Origin: Amphritea atlantica
GTDB taxonomy: Bacteria; Pseudomonadota; Gammaproteobacteria; Pseudomonadales; Balneatricaceae
Length of the DNA: 64,000 nt
Direction: 5' to 3'
Assembly (NCBI RefSeq): GCF_018860855.1
Contig: NZ_JAHKQE010000004.1
Location: 1 to 64,000, forward strand
In this document: positions 45,051 to 54,992 of the stretch, piece after piece
How positions within the stretch are numbered: position 1 is the stretch's first letter
Layout of the letters: each line of letters begins with the position of its first letter
Made by a program: the position numbers and the translations under genes
The notes under the pieces: generated by a model
Database searches by the model: none
What the model saw: only the letters and a program-made list of their open reading frames with translations
What the model was told of the DNA's origin: nothing

Positions 45051-46190
45051 ATGGCTAAAGATCAAAAATTAAATGTAGCTCGACGGTCCTTTATTAAGAA
45101 AAGTGCAGCCATGGGCGTGGCCGCCTCTGTTGCACCTTGGATTATTAGTCGGGATGCTTTGGCTTCATCTGGTGAGTTAAAAATTATGAACTGGGCGGGT
45201 TACCTGCCTGATGAAGTAAAAGAGCAGTTTGAAAAAGATACCGGAATACAGGTTAAATTCACTCAGTTTGGTTCTAATCAAGAACTGATCAATAAAATGA
45301 AAGCGACCCGGGGACGGGGTTTCGATATTGTCGGGCCGACCTCCAATATGATGCCGCAATGGCGTGATCTTGAGTTGTTAAAACCTTGGGATATGAGCCG
45401 GATACCAACGGACAAAATTCTTGCTCCGATGTTAAAAACATCTATGGAGCACGGTGGTTGGAATGATGAATACCATCATCTGCCATACCTTTGGGGCACC
45501 GAAGCGCTTGCCTGGAATACCGAGAAGTTGAGTCGAGAATATAAAGACCTTAGTTATGGCGATCTATTCTCGCCGGAGGTAAAAGGTTTTGTTATGGGAC
45601 GCCCACATTCAATGATGCTGGGCGTCGGTTTATATTTGGACTCAACAGGCGTCTTACCATCTAACCGGATGCTGGATGCTTATAAAGATGAAGAAAACAT
45701 GCGGCGTATATGGGGAGAAATCACTAAATACTGCATCGAGCGTAAAGAGTGGGTTAAACAGTTCTGGGCCGATGCTGATGCGCAAAAAAATGGTTTTACA
45801 CAGAATGATGTGATGATTGCGCAAACGTGGGATGGACCTGCGATGCAGCTTAAGAGTCAAGGTAAGCCGATCCAGTATATGGCACCTCAAGAAGGGGCAC
45901 TTACTTGGCTAGATGGGCTAGCAATGCCTGTAGGCGTTCGTAACACCGATGCTGTTTATGCGTTTGTTGAATATCTATATTCAGCAGAAGTTGGCGGGCT
46001 ATTAGCGAATACTACGGGTTATAACAGCTGTGCTGCCGGGGGAGATCAGTTTGTGACTGATGAAGCTAAGAAAAACTTCCGTGAAGCATATCCTGAAGAT
46101 GCGTTGGAGCGCTTATGGTGGTGGCCAGCTGAACCTTCTTGGTACGCAGGTATCCGAGCTCAATACCGGGATAAGTTTGTAGCAGCCTGA
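45051..46190 (+). CDS. Spermidine/putrescine-type ABC substrate-binding protein
   Basis: This 379-residue periplasmic protein begins with a twin-arginine-like signal ('RRSFIKKSAAMGVAASVAPW'), then the PotD/PotF-like fold: 'LKIMNWAGYLPDEVKEQFEK', 'FDIVGPTSNMM' and 'LPYLWGTEALAWN'. Members bind polyamines or similar cations, amines or sugars. It is followed by a 381-base gap and then the ATPase and two permease genes, the usual set for one importer. The gap, with strong hairpins, would allow the binding protein to be made in excess. Confidence 0.88.
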   Translation: MAKDQKLNVARRSFIKKSAAMGVAASVAPWIISRDALASSGELKIMNWAGYLPDEVKEQFEKDTGIQVKFTQFGSNQELINKMKATRGRGFDIVGPTSNMMPQWRDLELLKPWDMSRIPTDKILAPMLKTSMEHGGWNDEYHHLPYLWGTEALAWNTEKLSREYKDLSYGDLFSPEVKGFVMGRPHSMMLGVGLYLDSTGVLPSNRMLDAYKDEENMRRIWGEITKYCIERKEWVKQFWADADAQKNGFTQNDVMIAQTWDGPAMQLKSQGKPIQYMAPQEGALTWLDGLAMPVGVRNTDAVYAFVEYLYSAEVGGLLANTTGYNSCAAGGDQFVTDEAKKNFREAYPEDALERLWWWPAEPSWYAGIRAQYRDKFVAA

Positions 46191-46571
46191 TTTTATCAGT
46201 TGTTATGAGGCGGCGAAGCTCTTTCGCTGCTATATCGGTTGGGGGTTAATGCTTCTGGGTTCGCTGTTTTATCGTACATATTACGTATCTAGATAGGCCT
46301 ATCTATGTGATTACATTTGCTTAGATAAATGTTTATTTTAGATTCAGTGTATCAAGCTTTGATTGTTTCAGGATATTACCGTTTTAGTCCATCTTGGAAT
46401 ATCGGCCTTTAAAAAGGCCGCCTCTATTTATCTGTTTATCATGGCCCTAAATAGGGCCGATATTAACCAGTTGCCCATTTGTAAAGTGCGGTAATCATAC
46501 ATATTTATTTCTATTGTTCTGTGTAGTTGGTTCTGCGCGTAAATTTGGAAAATTAGTGAGAGAATTATCCC
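46191..46571 (+). promoter_or_regulatory. Structured gap between binding-protein and ATPase genes
   Basis: There is no gene here. A perfect 16-base palindrome TAGATAGGCCTATCTA lies at 46290-46305. Two hairpins follow: CGGCCTTT-AA-AAAGGCCG (46403-46420) and GGCCC-N6-GGGCC (46443-46458). Their outer flanks AATATCGGCC (46398-46407) and GGCCGATATT (46455-46464) form an exclusive long-range 10-base pairing. This could be an operator plus an attenuator or processing site that lowers potA-C expression relative to the binding protein. Confidence 0.5.
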
Positions 46572-47657
46572 ATGAGTTCTAATGTTGAATTGGAAAACCT
46601 GAATATTCGTTTTGGTGATTTTCACGCGGTTAAAAATATAAATCTCAATATTCGAGATGGTGAGTTTTTTAGTTTTTTAGGACCATCTGGTTGCGGAAAA
46701 ACGACCATCTTACGGGCTGTTTCAGGGTTTAATGATCCTTCTGATGGTCAGATTCGTATTGGTGGGGAGGATATGCTGGGGTATGGCCCGAATGAGCGGC
46801 CAACAGCATTGGTTTTTCAAAACCTAGCGTTGTTTCCTCTGATGAGTGTTGCTGAAAATATTAGTTTCAGCCTGAAGGTGCGGGGGGTAAGTAAAGCGCA
46901 AAGACGTAAAAAGGCTGATGAGCTGCTTGATATGATCGCGTTATCAGGCCAAGGAGACAAGTTGCCTAGTGAGCTCTCCGGTGGACAACGTCAGCGAGTC
47001 GCTATTGCCCGTGCTTTAGCCGTTGAGCCTAAAGTTTTATTACTTGATGAACCTTTGTCAGCACTGGATCTTAAACTCCGTGAGCATATGCGGGTTGAGT
47101 TACGGCGTATTCAACAAAAGGTTGGCATCACCTTTATCTATATCACCCATGATCAGGGTGAAGCGCTGACGATGTCGGATCGAATTGCAGTGATGAGCCA
47201 TGGTGTTATGCAGCAGGTGGGTACTGCACAAGAGGTTTATGATAATCCGGCAACGCCGTTTGTCGCTTCGTTCGTTGGCGAAAATAATTCTATTTACGGT
47301 ACCGTTACCCGCCTAGAAAATGGATATGCCCAGATAAAAACTTGCTTTGGTGAGTTGACTGGGCGGAATGAACAGAACCTTGCGGTGGGGGATTTCGCAA
47401 CACTGTTTATACGACCACAAAACCTCAGTTTGATGGCTGATGAGCCTTTTGAAAATATAATTGAGACGCGGGTTAATGATCAGGTATTCGAGGGTGAGTT
47501 CGAACATCTACACCTTGTGGGTGATCGTCGTAATTTGGTGGTCTCACTGGTCAACGATGGGAATATTCCGGCGTTTGAGAAAGGCGCGTTGATTAGTGTC
47601 GGGTTTAAGTCTGAGTGTGCCGTCGTATTGCCTGCGGGGGATATGGCCTATGAATAA
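46572..47657 (+). CDS. potA: ABC importer ATPase (PotA-like)
   Basis: This 361-residue ATPase has Walker A 'GPSGCGKTT', Q-loop 'VFQNLALFPLMSV', the signature 'LSGGQRQRVAIARAL', Walker B 'LLLDEPLSALD' and the H-loop 'ITHDQGEALTMSD'. A C-terminal TOBE domain follows, as in the PotA/CysA/MalK group. It powers import across the inner membrane with the two permeases that follow. Its 3' end overlaps the first permease gene by 8 bases. Confidence 0.92.
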   Translation: MSSNVELENLNIRFGDFHAVKNINLNIRDGEFFSFLGPSGCGKTTILRAVSGFNDPSDGQIRIGGEDMLGYGPNERPTALVFQNLALFPLMSVAENISFSLKVRGVSKAQRRKKADELLDMIALSGQGDKLPSELSGGQRQRVAIARALAVEPKVLLLDEPLSALDLKLREHMRVELRRIQQKVGITFIYITHDQGEALTMSDRIAVMSHGVMQQVGTAQEVYDNPATPFVASFVGENNSIYGTVTRLENGYAQIKTCFGELTGRNEQNLAVGDFATLFIRPQNLSLMADEPFENIIETRVNDQVFEGEFEHLHLVGDRRNLVVSLVNDGNIPAFEKGALISVGFKSECAVVLPAGDMAYE

Positions 47658-48663
47658 TTATCTACTACCGCTGGCCTCGTTAATCGGCGCAGCCCTTGTT
47701 ATCGTCTTACTGGTTGTTTACCAACGCAGTTCATTAGCGACAAGCACTGGTTTCGGACGTTTTCTTCGCCGAAATGGGATTGTCGTCTCGTGTTACCTCA
47801 TTCTAAGTTTGATCGGCTGGCTGTTTTTCATGATCATTCTTCCTCAGCTCTATATGGTTGATTTTTCTTTCAGTCAAAACTTACCCCCGAGCAAAATAGG
47901 CGGGCCTGAGGATGTCTATACCACGCAGAATTATGAATACCTGTTATTTGGTCCGCAGGGGGGAGAGGAAAGCTTTAACTGGCTTCATTTGAAAATCTTC
48001 TTGCGTACGATTATTGCAGCAGTCGTTGTAACTATTATTGATTTAGCAATTTGTTATCCCGTTGCCTACTACATGGCGCAAGTTGCCAGCTCTGGAAGAT
48101 TGCGTCTGTTGGCGCTTTGTTTATTGTTACCTTTCTGGGTGAATGAAATTTTACGTGCGTTTGCCTTTAGGATTTTGTTTGGTAGCGGTGGGGTGATGAA
48201 TTCGGTACTGATGTGGTTGGGTTTGACTGACCAGCCTGTTGACTTCATTCGTGCTGATGTTGCGCTATATTCCGGCTTATCCTATGCCTATCTTCTGCTG
48301 ATGATTTTCCCTTTATATAACGCTATCGAAAGCTTGGATCATAATCAGATTGAGGCTGCGAAGGATTTGGGCTGTTCTTGGTGGCGAGTGCATTTTGAGG
48401 TTGTTATGCCTTTTGCTAAACCTGGAATCGCTTCTGGTTCGACGATGGTATTCATGCTTTCCTGCGGTGCTTTAGCTGCGCCACAGATTCTTGGAGGCCC
48501 AAGTAGTCTTTGGTTTACGCAGATAATCTATCAGTGGTTTAACACCGGGGGTAATTGGCCACAAGGAGCCGCTTATGCCTTTGTATTGCTATTGGTTTGC
48601 ATCATTTTTGTAATGGCCGTGATGAAGCTTTTCAAAGTGAGCTTTGGGGAGATTGTAAAATGA
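47650..48663 (+). CDS. potB: ABC importer permease (PotB-like)
   Basis: The protein is 337 residues from ATG 47650, which overlaps the end of the ATPase gene; a longer in-frame start at 47596 is not needed. It has two N-terminal spans plus a six-span permease core, with the EAA-loop in 'AAKDLGCSWWRVHFEVVMPF'. It forms the membrane channel with the next gene's product. Residues 60-110 hold a periplasmic loop longer than usual for PotB, so the substrate may differ from spermidine. It is coupled to the next gene by an ATGA overlap at 48660-48663. Confidence 0.88.
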   Translation: MNNYLLPLASLIGAALVIVLLVVYQRSSLATSTGFGRFLRRNGIVVSCYLILSLIGWLFFMIILPQLYMVDFSFSQNLPPSKIGGPEDVYTTQNYEYLLFGPQGGEESFNWLHLKIFLRTIIAAVVVTIIDLAICYPVAYYMAQVASSGRLRLLALCLLLPFWVNEILRAFAFRILFGSGGVMNSVLMWLGLTDQPVDFIRADVALYSGLSYAYLLLMIFPLYNAIESLDHNQIEAAKDLGCSWWRVHFEVVMPFAKPGIASGSTMVFMLSCGALAAPQILGGPSSLWFTQIIYQWFNTGGNWPQGAAYAFVLLLVCIIFVMAVMKLFKVSFGEIVK

Positions 48664-49550
48664 CTAGTGTTACACAAATCGCACAGCCCAGCGGTAAAGC
48701 TAAAGTGGGTTTTCAGCTGAAGTCGACACATATACGACAGTTTATGATGGCTTTTTATCTGCTGTTGTTTTTCGCTTACTTGTTTGGTCCGTTATTGATG
48801 ATGAGTGCTACGGCGTTTAACGATAATGCTTATCCGCAGGTAACGCCTTGGGGCGGATTCACATTAAAGTGGTTTAAGGAGCTGCTGAATGATGGGTTTA
48901 TGATCGAGGGCTTTATCAACAGTTTGATCATTGGTGTTGGTGTTATCTGTATGTCGATACCTTTTGGCTTGGCGGGTGCATTGATGTTAAACCAAGTACA
49001 TCACCGTGTACGGGGCATTTATTATGTCATCGTGTTGTCTCCGATCTTAACCCCAGGTCTGATTATTGGTATTTCGACATTAGTGTTTTGGGACTGGATG
49101 GGAATGATGTTGGATGCTGACTTTGAAAGCCCTTTTTATAATGGCATCTGGCTAACCATTCTGGGGCAGGCCACTTTTATAAGCTCGTACACGATGTTGA
49201 TATTTCTGGCTAGATTACAGCGTTTTGATACAACACTAGAGGAGGCCGCCCTAGACTTAGGCGCAACGAGAAATCAGGTGTTTTGGCAGATACTCGTCCC
49301 ATATCTTAAACCTGCGTTGATCTCTGCAGCGGTATTGGCTTTCCTAACATCGTTCGAAAACTACAATACGACCGTGTTTACTATTCAGGCTGAAAGTACC
49401 TTAACAACGGTGCTAGCGGCAAAAGTGAGGCTAGGTATTACACCTGCCGTCAGTGCCTTGGCCGTGTTGATCATTGGTTTGACATTGATCGGCGCTACAG
49501 TGCATGAAGTGCTTAGACGTCGTGAAAAAAAGATGGTGAATGTCACTTAG
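48660..49550 (+). CDS. potC: ABC importer permease (PotC-like)
   Basis: The protein is 296 residues from ATG 48660, inside the stop codon of the preceding permease gene. It has about six membrane spans and the EAA-loop 'EEAALDLGATRNQVFWQILV'. It is the second channel subunit of the importer. No strong terminator follows within the 240-base gap to the next gene, though an imperfect ATTAAAC/GTTTAAT repeat is present. Confidence 0.88.
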   Translation: MTSVTQIAQPSGKAKVGFQLKSTHIRQFMMAFYLLLFFAYLFGPLLMMSATAFNDNAYPQVTPWGGFTLKWFKELLNDGFMIEGFINSLIIGVGVICMSIPFGLAGALMLNQVHHRVRGIYYVIVLSPILTPGLIIGISTLVFWDWMGMMLDADFESPFYNGIWLTILGQATFISSYTMLIFLARLQRFDTTLEEAALDLGATRNQVFWQILVPYLKPALISAAVLAFLTSFENYNTTVFTIQAESTLTTVLAAKVRLGITPAVSALAVLIIGLTLIGATVHEVLRRREKKMVNVT

Positions 49551-49790
49551 TTTAAAAAGAGACGAACTTAATCCGTATGTACTCATGGCTATTTTTTGTC
49601 GGATATTAAACGATGCTGTTTGGTTGTTTAATGATGGTTGGTAGTCATGAGCTATTTTCAAACTCATTTATTGCTAATAATGTTTTGGCTTGAATATTAA
49701 GCTTCGTTATTTGTCTGTTTAGGTTTTTTAGTTTGTTCAGATTAAGGTTTTAGTTAGAGCCTTAACCTGAACTAATTTAAAGGGTCTATT

Positions 49791-51077
49791 ATGAAAAATA
49801 TTGTCATTGTTGGAGGGGGCGCTGGTGGACTAGAGTTGGCGACCCGATTGGGTCATAAATATGGTAAAAACAAGCAAGCTAATATTATTCTGATAGATCG
49901 TAATAGAACACATATTTGGAAACCATTACTGCACGAGGTTGCAACAGGCTCACTTGATATTAACTCGGATGGTGTCGTGTATCGGGCACATTCTCACGCG
50001 CACTATTACCAATTCCAAATTGGAACCATGATCGACTTAGATTCTCAGAATAAACGGATAACTTTATCTGCGTTGCTTGATGATGAGGGTAAGGAAGTCT
50101 TGCCGGAAAGGACACAGTCCTTCGATATCCTTGTGCTCGCTGTGGGGAGTGTTAGCAATGATTTCGGTACTCAGGGTGTTTCTGAGAATTGCTTTTTTCT
50201 TGACTCGAATAAGCAAGCTGAACGTTTTCATCAAGCACTCATAAACCATTTTATGCGTATTAACCAGCAGTCCTCTAAGGGTGAGCTACGATTGGCTATT
50301 GTGGGAGGAGGGGCCACAGGCGTTGAGTTGGCCGCTGAGCTTTATCATGTTGCTAGTTTGATCAATATCTACGGGATGCCGGATATGTCAGCAAAACGGC
50401 TTAAAATTGACTTGATCGAAGGTGGCCCCCGTATATTGCAAGCTTTGCCAGAGCGTATAGCTGTTAAGGCTAAGCAAGAGCTAGTTAAGTTGGGTGTGAG
50501 TATTCATGAAAATGTACGAGTCACTCAGGTCGATGAGAAAGCCGTGATTGCTGATGACCTGCGTATAGGCGCCGATCTGATTGTATGGGCCGCGGGTGTT
50601 AAAGCGCCCAGTTTTATTCAAGATATAGACCTTTTTGAAACGAACCGAAGTGGTCAGATTGTCGTCAAACCGACGTTACAGAGCACTGTTGATGATAGCA
50701 TTTATGTCATTGGTGATTGTTGCGCATGTCAACAAAAAAATGGATCTTGGGTGCCTCCTCGGGCACAGTCTGCGCATCAAATGGCTGGTTTAGTCTATAG
50801 AAATATTATCCAAAATAGACAGGGAGAACCATTGAGTGAGTACGTTTACAAAGACCACGGATCACTGGTTAATCTGAGTAAATACAGTACCGTTGGGAGC
50901 TTAATGGGTAACTTATCTAAGGGCTCTATGTTTGTTGAAGGGCGAATTGCGAGGTTCGTTTATATCTCACTTTATCGCATGCATCAGGTGGCCATCCATG
51001 GTTTGCTTAAAGCTTCGACAGTCATGCTGGCTCAAAAAATTGGAGGCGCTGTAAAACCGAAAATAAAACTTCATTGA
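49791..51077 (+). CDS. ndh: Type II NADH dehydrogenase (Ndh-like)
   Basis: This 428-residue flavoprotein has FAD-binding 'NIVIVGGGAGGLELATRLG', NADH-binding 'AIVGGGATGVELAAEL' and 'VIGDCCACQQKNGSWVPPRA' near the flavin, all as in Ndh. It passes electrons from NADH to quinone without pumping protons and binds the membrane through a C-terminal amphipathic helix. Its length matches the family. It stands alone between the importer and a convergent membrane-protein gene, with a strong terminator behind it. Confidence 0.9.
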   Translation: MKNIVIVGGGAGGLELATRLGHKYGKNKQANIILIDRNRTHIWKPLLHEVATGSLDINSDGVVYRAHSHAHYYQFQIGTMIDLDSQNKRITLSALLDDEGKEVLPERTQSFDILVLAVGSVSNDFGTQGVSENCFFLDSNKQAERFHQALINHFMRINQQSSKGELRLAIVGGGATGVELAAELYHVASLINIYGMPDMSAKRLKIDLIEGGPRILQALPERIAVKAKQELVKLGVSIHENVRVTQVDEKAVIADDLRIGADLIVWAAGVKAPSFIQDIDLFETNRSGQIVVKPTLQSTVDDSIYVIGDCCACQQKNGSWVPPRAQSAHQMAGLVYRNIIQNRQGEPLSEYVYKDHGSLVNLSKYSTVGSLMGNLSKGSMFVEGRIARFVYISLYRMHQVAIHGLLKASTVMLAQKIGGAVKPKIKLH

Positions 51078-51085
51078 GCATGATT

Positions 51086-51116
51086 AGTAGCCTTTTTTTA
51101 AAAAAGGCTACTTTTC
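51086..51116 (+). terminator. Terminator after ndh
   Basis: AGTAGCC / GGCTACT arms extended by T- and A-runs form a long stem followed by TTTTCTG, 9 bases past the ndh stop. Confidence 0.85.
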
Positions 51117-51313
51117 TGTCAACGGTTAGGGAGTTTATTGCCTCCGGTCAGGTGGAACAAATTTATTGTGTCACGTATAAGTCGGTCAGAGTGGGGTAAG
51201 TCCGCCTGCATTCAGGGGAATCATTATGCAGACGGTGGGATTAGAGAGCTGTTTGGCCGAAGCCTAGGTTTCCTAGGTTCTGTTGTTCAATGATCATCAA
51301 TCTAGCAGAAGAC

Positions 51314-52714
51314 CTACAGACTGAACAAAGTCGAATTCAAAACGCTAAGCCAAGCACTTAATCCAAGAATACTCAGGAGAGTGTATAGAACATTCCAGCG
51401 GTAGGTGATTATCCTTGGTAGGCAGCCCGTTATTTTACTTATTAGTAGTGTCGGGATAGCAACTGGAGATGAGTTCATGGCAAGGCACCATCCTGACATT
51501 AACCCAATCGCCAGCAATTCTGGGGATAGTTCAAACGATTCGGCAGGGGTTAGTACTGACGCGATGATCGTTACCGTGACGATAGGGTTCAGCCCGATAT
51601 GTGACAAGAGTGTTATCAAGACACACGCCGTAATGGCTAGTGGTGTGCCTGTAATGTGCAGCACTTCGACCAATTGCACTAGCGTATCGTGGGGGAGAGT
51701 GTCGGCAATGATGATGCCAAAGAAGCAGGCGCCAGTCATTATGCTTATCTCCGAGCGCAGTCCTGTTATCTCATGTGGTAGCTCGAGTTTGACCTGTTGA
51801 TAGGTGTGCTTATATACCTTGCCTTCTCGATAGTGTCTTAAGTAAATCCATATGATGCCAAAAACCGGGCTTAAGATAATAATTGCCAGTGATAGGTTTG
51901 CAGGTGTGAATCGTTCTATCAGCGCCGCTAGCGAGAAAATCGAGAGGATGAGCGCTAAAAATTTCCAAGCAGGTAGCCAGCTGAGGGTCGAGCCTTTGTA
52001 TTGAGCTTCGATGGGGGCTGGGTGTGGATTTTGAACGTAATCAAGAATCCAGCCGAGCAAGATCAGCATGGCAGCCGTAGCGATGCCGATAGGCAATAAT
52101 TTCAGCCAGTTTAAATCAGGAATAGCGGCTAGCATTAACGTCATAGTAATGGAGAACGGAGATGCTAGAGGGAGAACAGCAAAACCTCTGAGAAGGGCAA
52201 GGCTCATTCGCTGGCGTCGCTTCTCTTGTATACGGATGAGGTTACCGGCCGATTCCAGCGTGTTGCCTTTAGCGATCATCTGTCCGAGAAGATGAATAAC
52301 ACCAAAATTTAGGACAATACCAAAGATATAACTGGCATATGAAATGATGCCATAGCGCAGTGCGGGTGGTTGATTGACAACCAGTTCACCACAGCGGCTC
52401 ACCATCATTGAGTGCTTAGCCGCAAGGCGTAAAAAAGTGAGAGCAACTAAAAAGGTCGCGAAATAACAGGCTCGAGACAGTGCGGTTGCGGCGGTATTGA
52501 GTGGATCTTGAGTCAAGCTAAGTAGTAGAGTTGAAGACGCGGCAGCACCTAACAAAATCCGGGCAGTGGTGTTCATCTGTGACCATTGCATTGCGAAAAA
52601 GGCGATGGTCGCTATGGCCGCGCAAAGCATATAGAAGGTGTCACCAAGCAGTTGATAGCAAACCGTTGCCGCCATTGTGAGTATCAGACAGAGTGCTGAC
52701 AGGCTATTAATCAT
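51314..52714 (-). CDS. Polytopic membrane protein, unassigned transporter
   Basis: The protein is 466 residues from ATG 52714, chosen because GGAGG lies just upstream; the frame could begin at 52792. About 12 hydrophobic spans are visible with a cytoplasmic basic loop 'QEKRRQRMSLALLRG' near the middle. Late segments such as 'VLITLLSHIGLNPIVTVTII' and 'LAIGLMSGWCLAMNSSP' recall citrate- or anion-type transporters with re-entrant loops. I do not recognise the family. It is convergent with ndh and lies downstream of the acyl-CoA ligase gene after about 200 bases. Confidence 0.6.
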   Translation of the reverse strand: MINSLSALCLILTMAATVCYQLLGDTFYMLCAAIATIAFFAMQWSQMNTTARILLGAAASSTLLLSLTQDPLNTAATALSRACYFATFLVALTFLRLAAKHSMMVSRCGELVVNQPPALRYGIISYASYIFGIVLNFGVIHLLGQMIAKGNTLESAGNLIRIQEKRRQRMSLALLRGFAVLPLASPFSITMTLMLAAIPDLNWLKLLPIGIATAAMLILLGWILDYVQNPHPAPIEAQYKGSTLSWLPAWKFLALILSIFSLAALIERFTPANLSLAIIILSPVFGIIWIYLRHYREGKVYKHTYQQVKLELPHEITGLRSEISIMTGACFFGIIIADTLPHDTLVQLVEVLHITGTPLAITACVLITLLSHIGLNPIVTVTIIASVLTPAESFELSPELLAIGLMSGWCLAMNSSPVAIPTLLISKITGCLPRIITYRWNVLYTLLSILGLSAWLSVLNSTLFSL

Positions 52715-52915
52715 TGGCTCTATCCCTCCAAGCGGGCTAATTATTTTAATACTGGGCCGCATCCAGTGTGTGGTTGCCGTTCGCAAAGCCACACATCGAA
52801 ATAGATGTTGAGCAACATTATCTTAAGGTGATGGGAGACGTTTTCTCTAAGCCCTGACGGATAGGTAGGGCTGCTGACGTGGTTAACGTCAGCGAGTATC
52901 AATGGCTAGAATCTT

Positions 52916-54481
52916 TCATGCCACTGCTTGATTTTTTAACTTACTTTTCAGTATCTTACCGGTTGCCGTTGCCGGTAGTTCCGACATGATGGTTATTTGA
53001 GAGGGGCATTTATAGGGGGACAATAGTTGTCGACAGTGCTGCTTGAGCATTTCGACGGTGAGGTCGCCTTCTGCGGAAGGTTGTACGAATGCCAGAACCG
53101 CTTCGTCCCCTTGCACCTGTCTACCAATAACTGCTGACTGGACGACCAAAGGGTGTGTGTTGAGGGCTGCTTCAACTTCGGCTGGGTATACATTAAAGCC
53201 TGATTTTACGATCATCTCTTTGGTGCGGCCAATAATATAAACATTATCTAATTCATCGGCCTGAGCGAGGTCTTTGGTGTTAAGCCATCCGTCACTATTA
53301 ATGATTTCTGCTGTTTGTTCCGGCTTACGAAAATAACCTTTCATTACGTTTGGCCCTCTGATCCAAAGCTCACCCACTTCTCCTTTGGCGACATCAGTAC
53401 CATCCTTAGCCATAAGGCGAATTTCAACCCCGGGGATTGGCCGGCCGGTGGCACAGCTTTCTAATGGCTCATCAATTCTGGTTTGAGTAATGGTGGGGCT
53501 TGTTTCGGTCATGCCATAGCCGTTGTTCAGTGGTATTTTGAAAAACTCTTCGGTAAGCTTTTTTGTTTCCGGGTCAAGAGGTGCACCACCGCAAGAAATA
53601 TAACGAAGGTGTAAATCATTAGCACTCATTCCCTTGGTGTTCTTTAGATAATCGACCAACGCGCAGAACATCGGGGGAACTCCCTGTAATACGGTAATGC
53701 GCTGTTCTAATAATGCCTTGATACATAAGGAGGTATCGAAGCGAGGCGCTAAGTAAAGGCAGCCGCCAACAAACAGTGTGCCTAAGCAAGTTGACGCGAG
53801 ACCAAAGACATGGGAAATAGGCAGTACGGTATAGACTCGGTCTGATTGAGACAGATCTCGCAGTTCACCGGAGATGGTTGCGACAAAAGCAATGTTCTGA
53901 TGAGTGAGCATAACGCCTTTCGGTTGCCCAGTGGTGCCTGAGGTGTAGATCATAGCGAAGACTTGATCTTTACCGCTTTCTGAAACGGGTTCAGGGGTTG
54001 ATTCAAGAGTGCCACTGTAGGCGATCTCACCCAGAAGAGGATGCTGTTGAAAAGTGGCGTTTTGTCCTTGGGCATGTGACTTAGCTTCGCTTGAGCACTC
54101 CGCCGTGTAGATGATATGGCGAGGTTCGCAATCGAGTTTTATGCCTTCTATTTCGTGCTTAGATAGGCGAGCGTTGATGATCGCAATCCAAGCATCCATT
54201 TCACTCGCGGCCATGATAAATGCAATGAGGGCGCAGGAGTTTTCACCAATGATCATAACCCGATCACCCGGGCGTACTTGATGCTGTTCAAGGTGTAATC
54301 GAGCGGCATCAATCGCTTGCCCTAGTTGAGCAAAAGTCCAGCTGCGTGAATGTTCATTGAGAGCGAGTGCATCTGGGGTTTTCTTGATCCATTGTTTGAT
54401 TTTATGGCTGACTCTAGCGGGAAGAGAGTTTGTTATCTCGTTGGCTGGTTTACCCATGAATATGTCATCACCATGTATCAT
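52916..54481 (-). CDS. AMP-forming acyl-CoA synthetase
   Basis: This 521-residue enzyme has the AMP-binding signature 'MIYTSGTTGQPKGVMLTHQN', 'YISCGGAPLDPETKKL', 'NNGYGMTETSPT', 'GWLNTKDLAQ' and the catalytic Lys near the end in 'ATGKILKSKL'. It activates an organic acid to its CoA thioester through an acyl-adenylate. The divergent IclR regulator and the beta-oxidation genes to the right suggest that the product feeds that pathway. The preferred acid (fatty, aromatic or dicarboxylic) cannot be told by eye. Confidence 0.9.
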   Translation of the reverse strand: MIHGDDIFMGKPANEITNSLPARVSHKIKQWIKKTPDALALNEHSRSWTFAQLGQAIDAARLHLEQHQVRPGDRVMIIGENSCALIAFIMAASEMDAWIAIINARLSKHEIEGIKLDCEPRHIIYTAECSSEAKSHAQGQNATFQQHPLLGEIAYSGTLESTPEPVSESGKDQVFAMIYTSGTTGQPKGVMLTHQNIAFVATISGELRDLSQSDRVYTVLPISHVFGLASTCLGTLFVGGCLYLAPRFDTSLCIKALLEQRITVLQGVPPMFCALVDYLKNTKGMSANDLHLRYISCGGAPLDPETKKLTEEFFKIPLNNGYGMTETSPTITQTRIDEPLESCATGRPIPGVEIRLMAKDGTDVAKGEVGELWIRGPNVMKGYFRKPEQTAEIINSDGWLNTKDLAQADELDNVYIIGRTKEMIVKSGFNVYPAEVEAALNTHPLVVQSAVIGRQVQGDEAVLAFVQPSAEGDLTVEMLKQHCRQLLSPYKCPSQITIMSELPATATGKILKSKLKNQAVA

Positions 54482-54992
54482 TGTTCTTATTTCCTATGGC
54501 CATTATTCGTCAATAGCAAAATTTACTCGTCTACCATCTATATCTGTCTGATAGGTACGATATGAATGGTTTATTAAGCTATATCAAATGAATCTTAGGG
54601 TCAATATGCATAATTAAATTCCGCCATGCGAAATTAATGTTGATTTTTTGTTAGTAAAAGGCTTTATTGTTCTCTGTGATGACGGGGATGTTTCCTAGAC
54701 AAGACTATTAGACGCTTCGATAGGTCGCTTAGATACTTAAGGGGTTCAGGGGGTGTTTGACGAGAAAGCCTGAGGCCAGGAAAAAGGCGGATAAGCATCT
54801 ACTTCTGTTGTTTTTTGTAAATAGAGGCGTTATTTCGACAACAGGGCTTTTTAAGGAAGCGTAAGCACGCTTAGAACCTACCTATTCATCATGAATGGAA
54901 CTATAATTCACTAATCACGGGATCTGTGGGCTTAAATGGAATTGGTTGTTTAAATAATTTTAATTTAGATATTTTTAAGGTGTACGAACAAT
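54482..54992. promoter_or_regulatory. Divergent gap between acyl-CoA ligase and iclR genes
   Basis: These 511 bases, A+T-rich toward both ends, have no convincing coding frame. It should hold both promoters and probably the IclR operator; I could not single out a confident palindrome. Confidence 0.4.
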
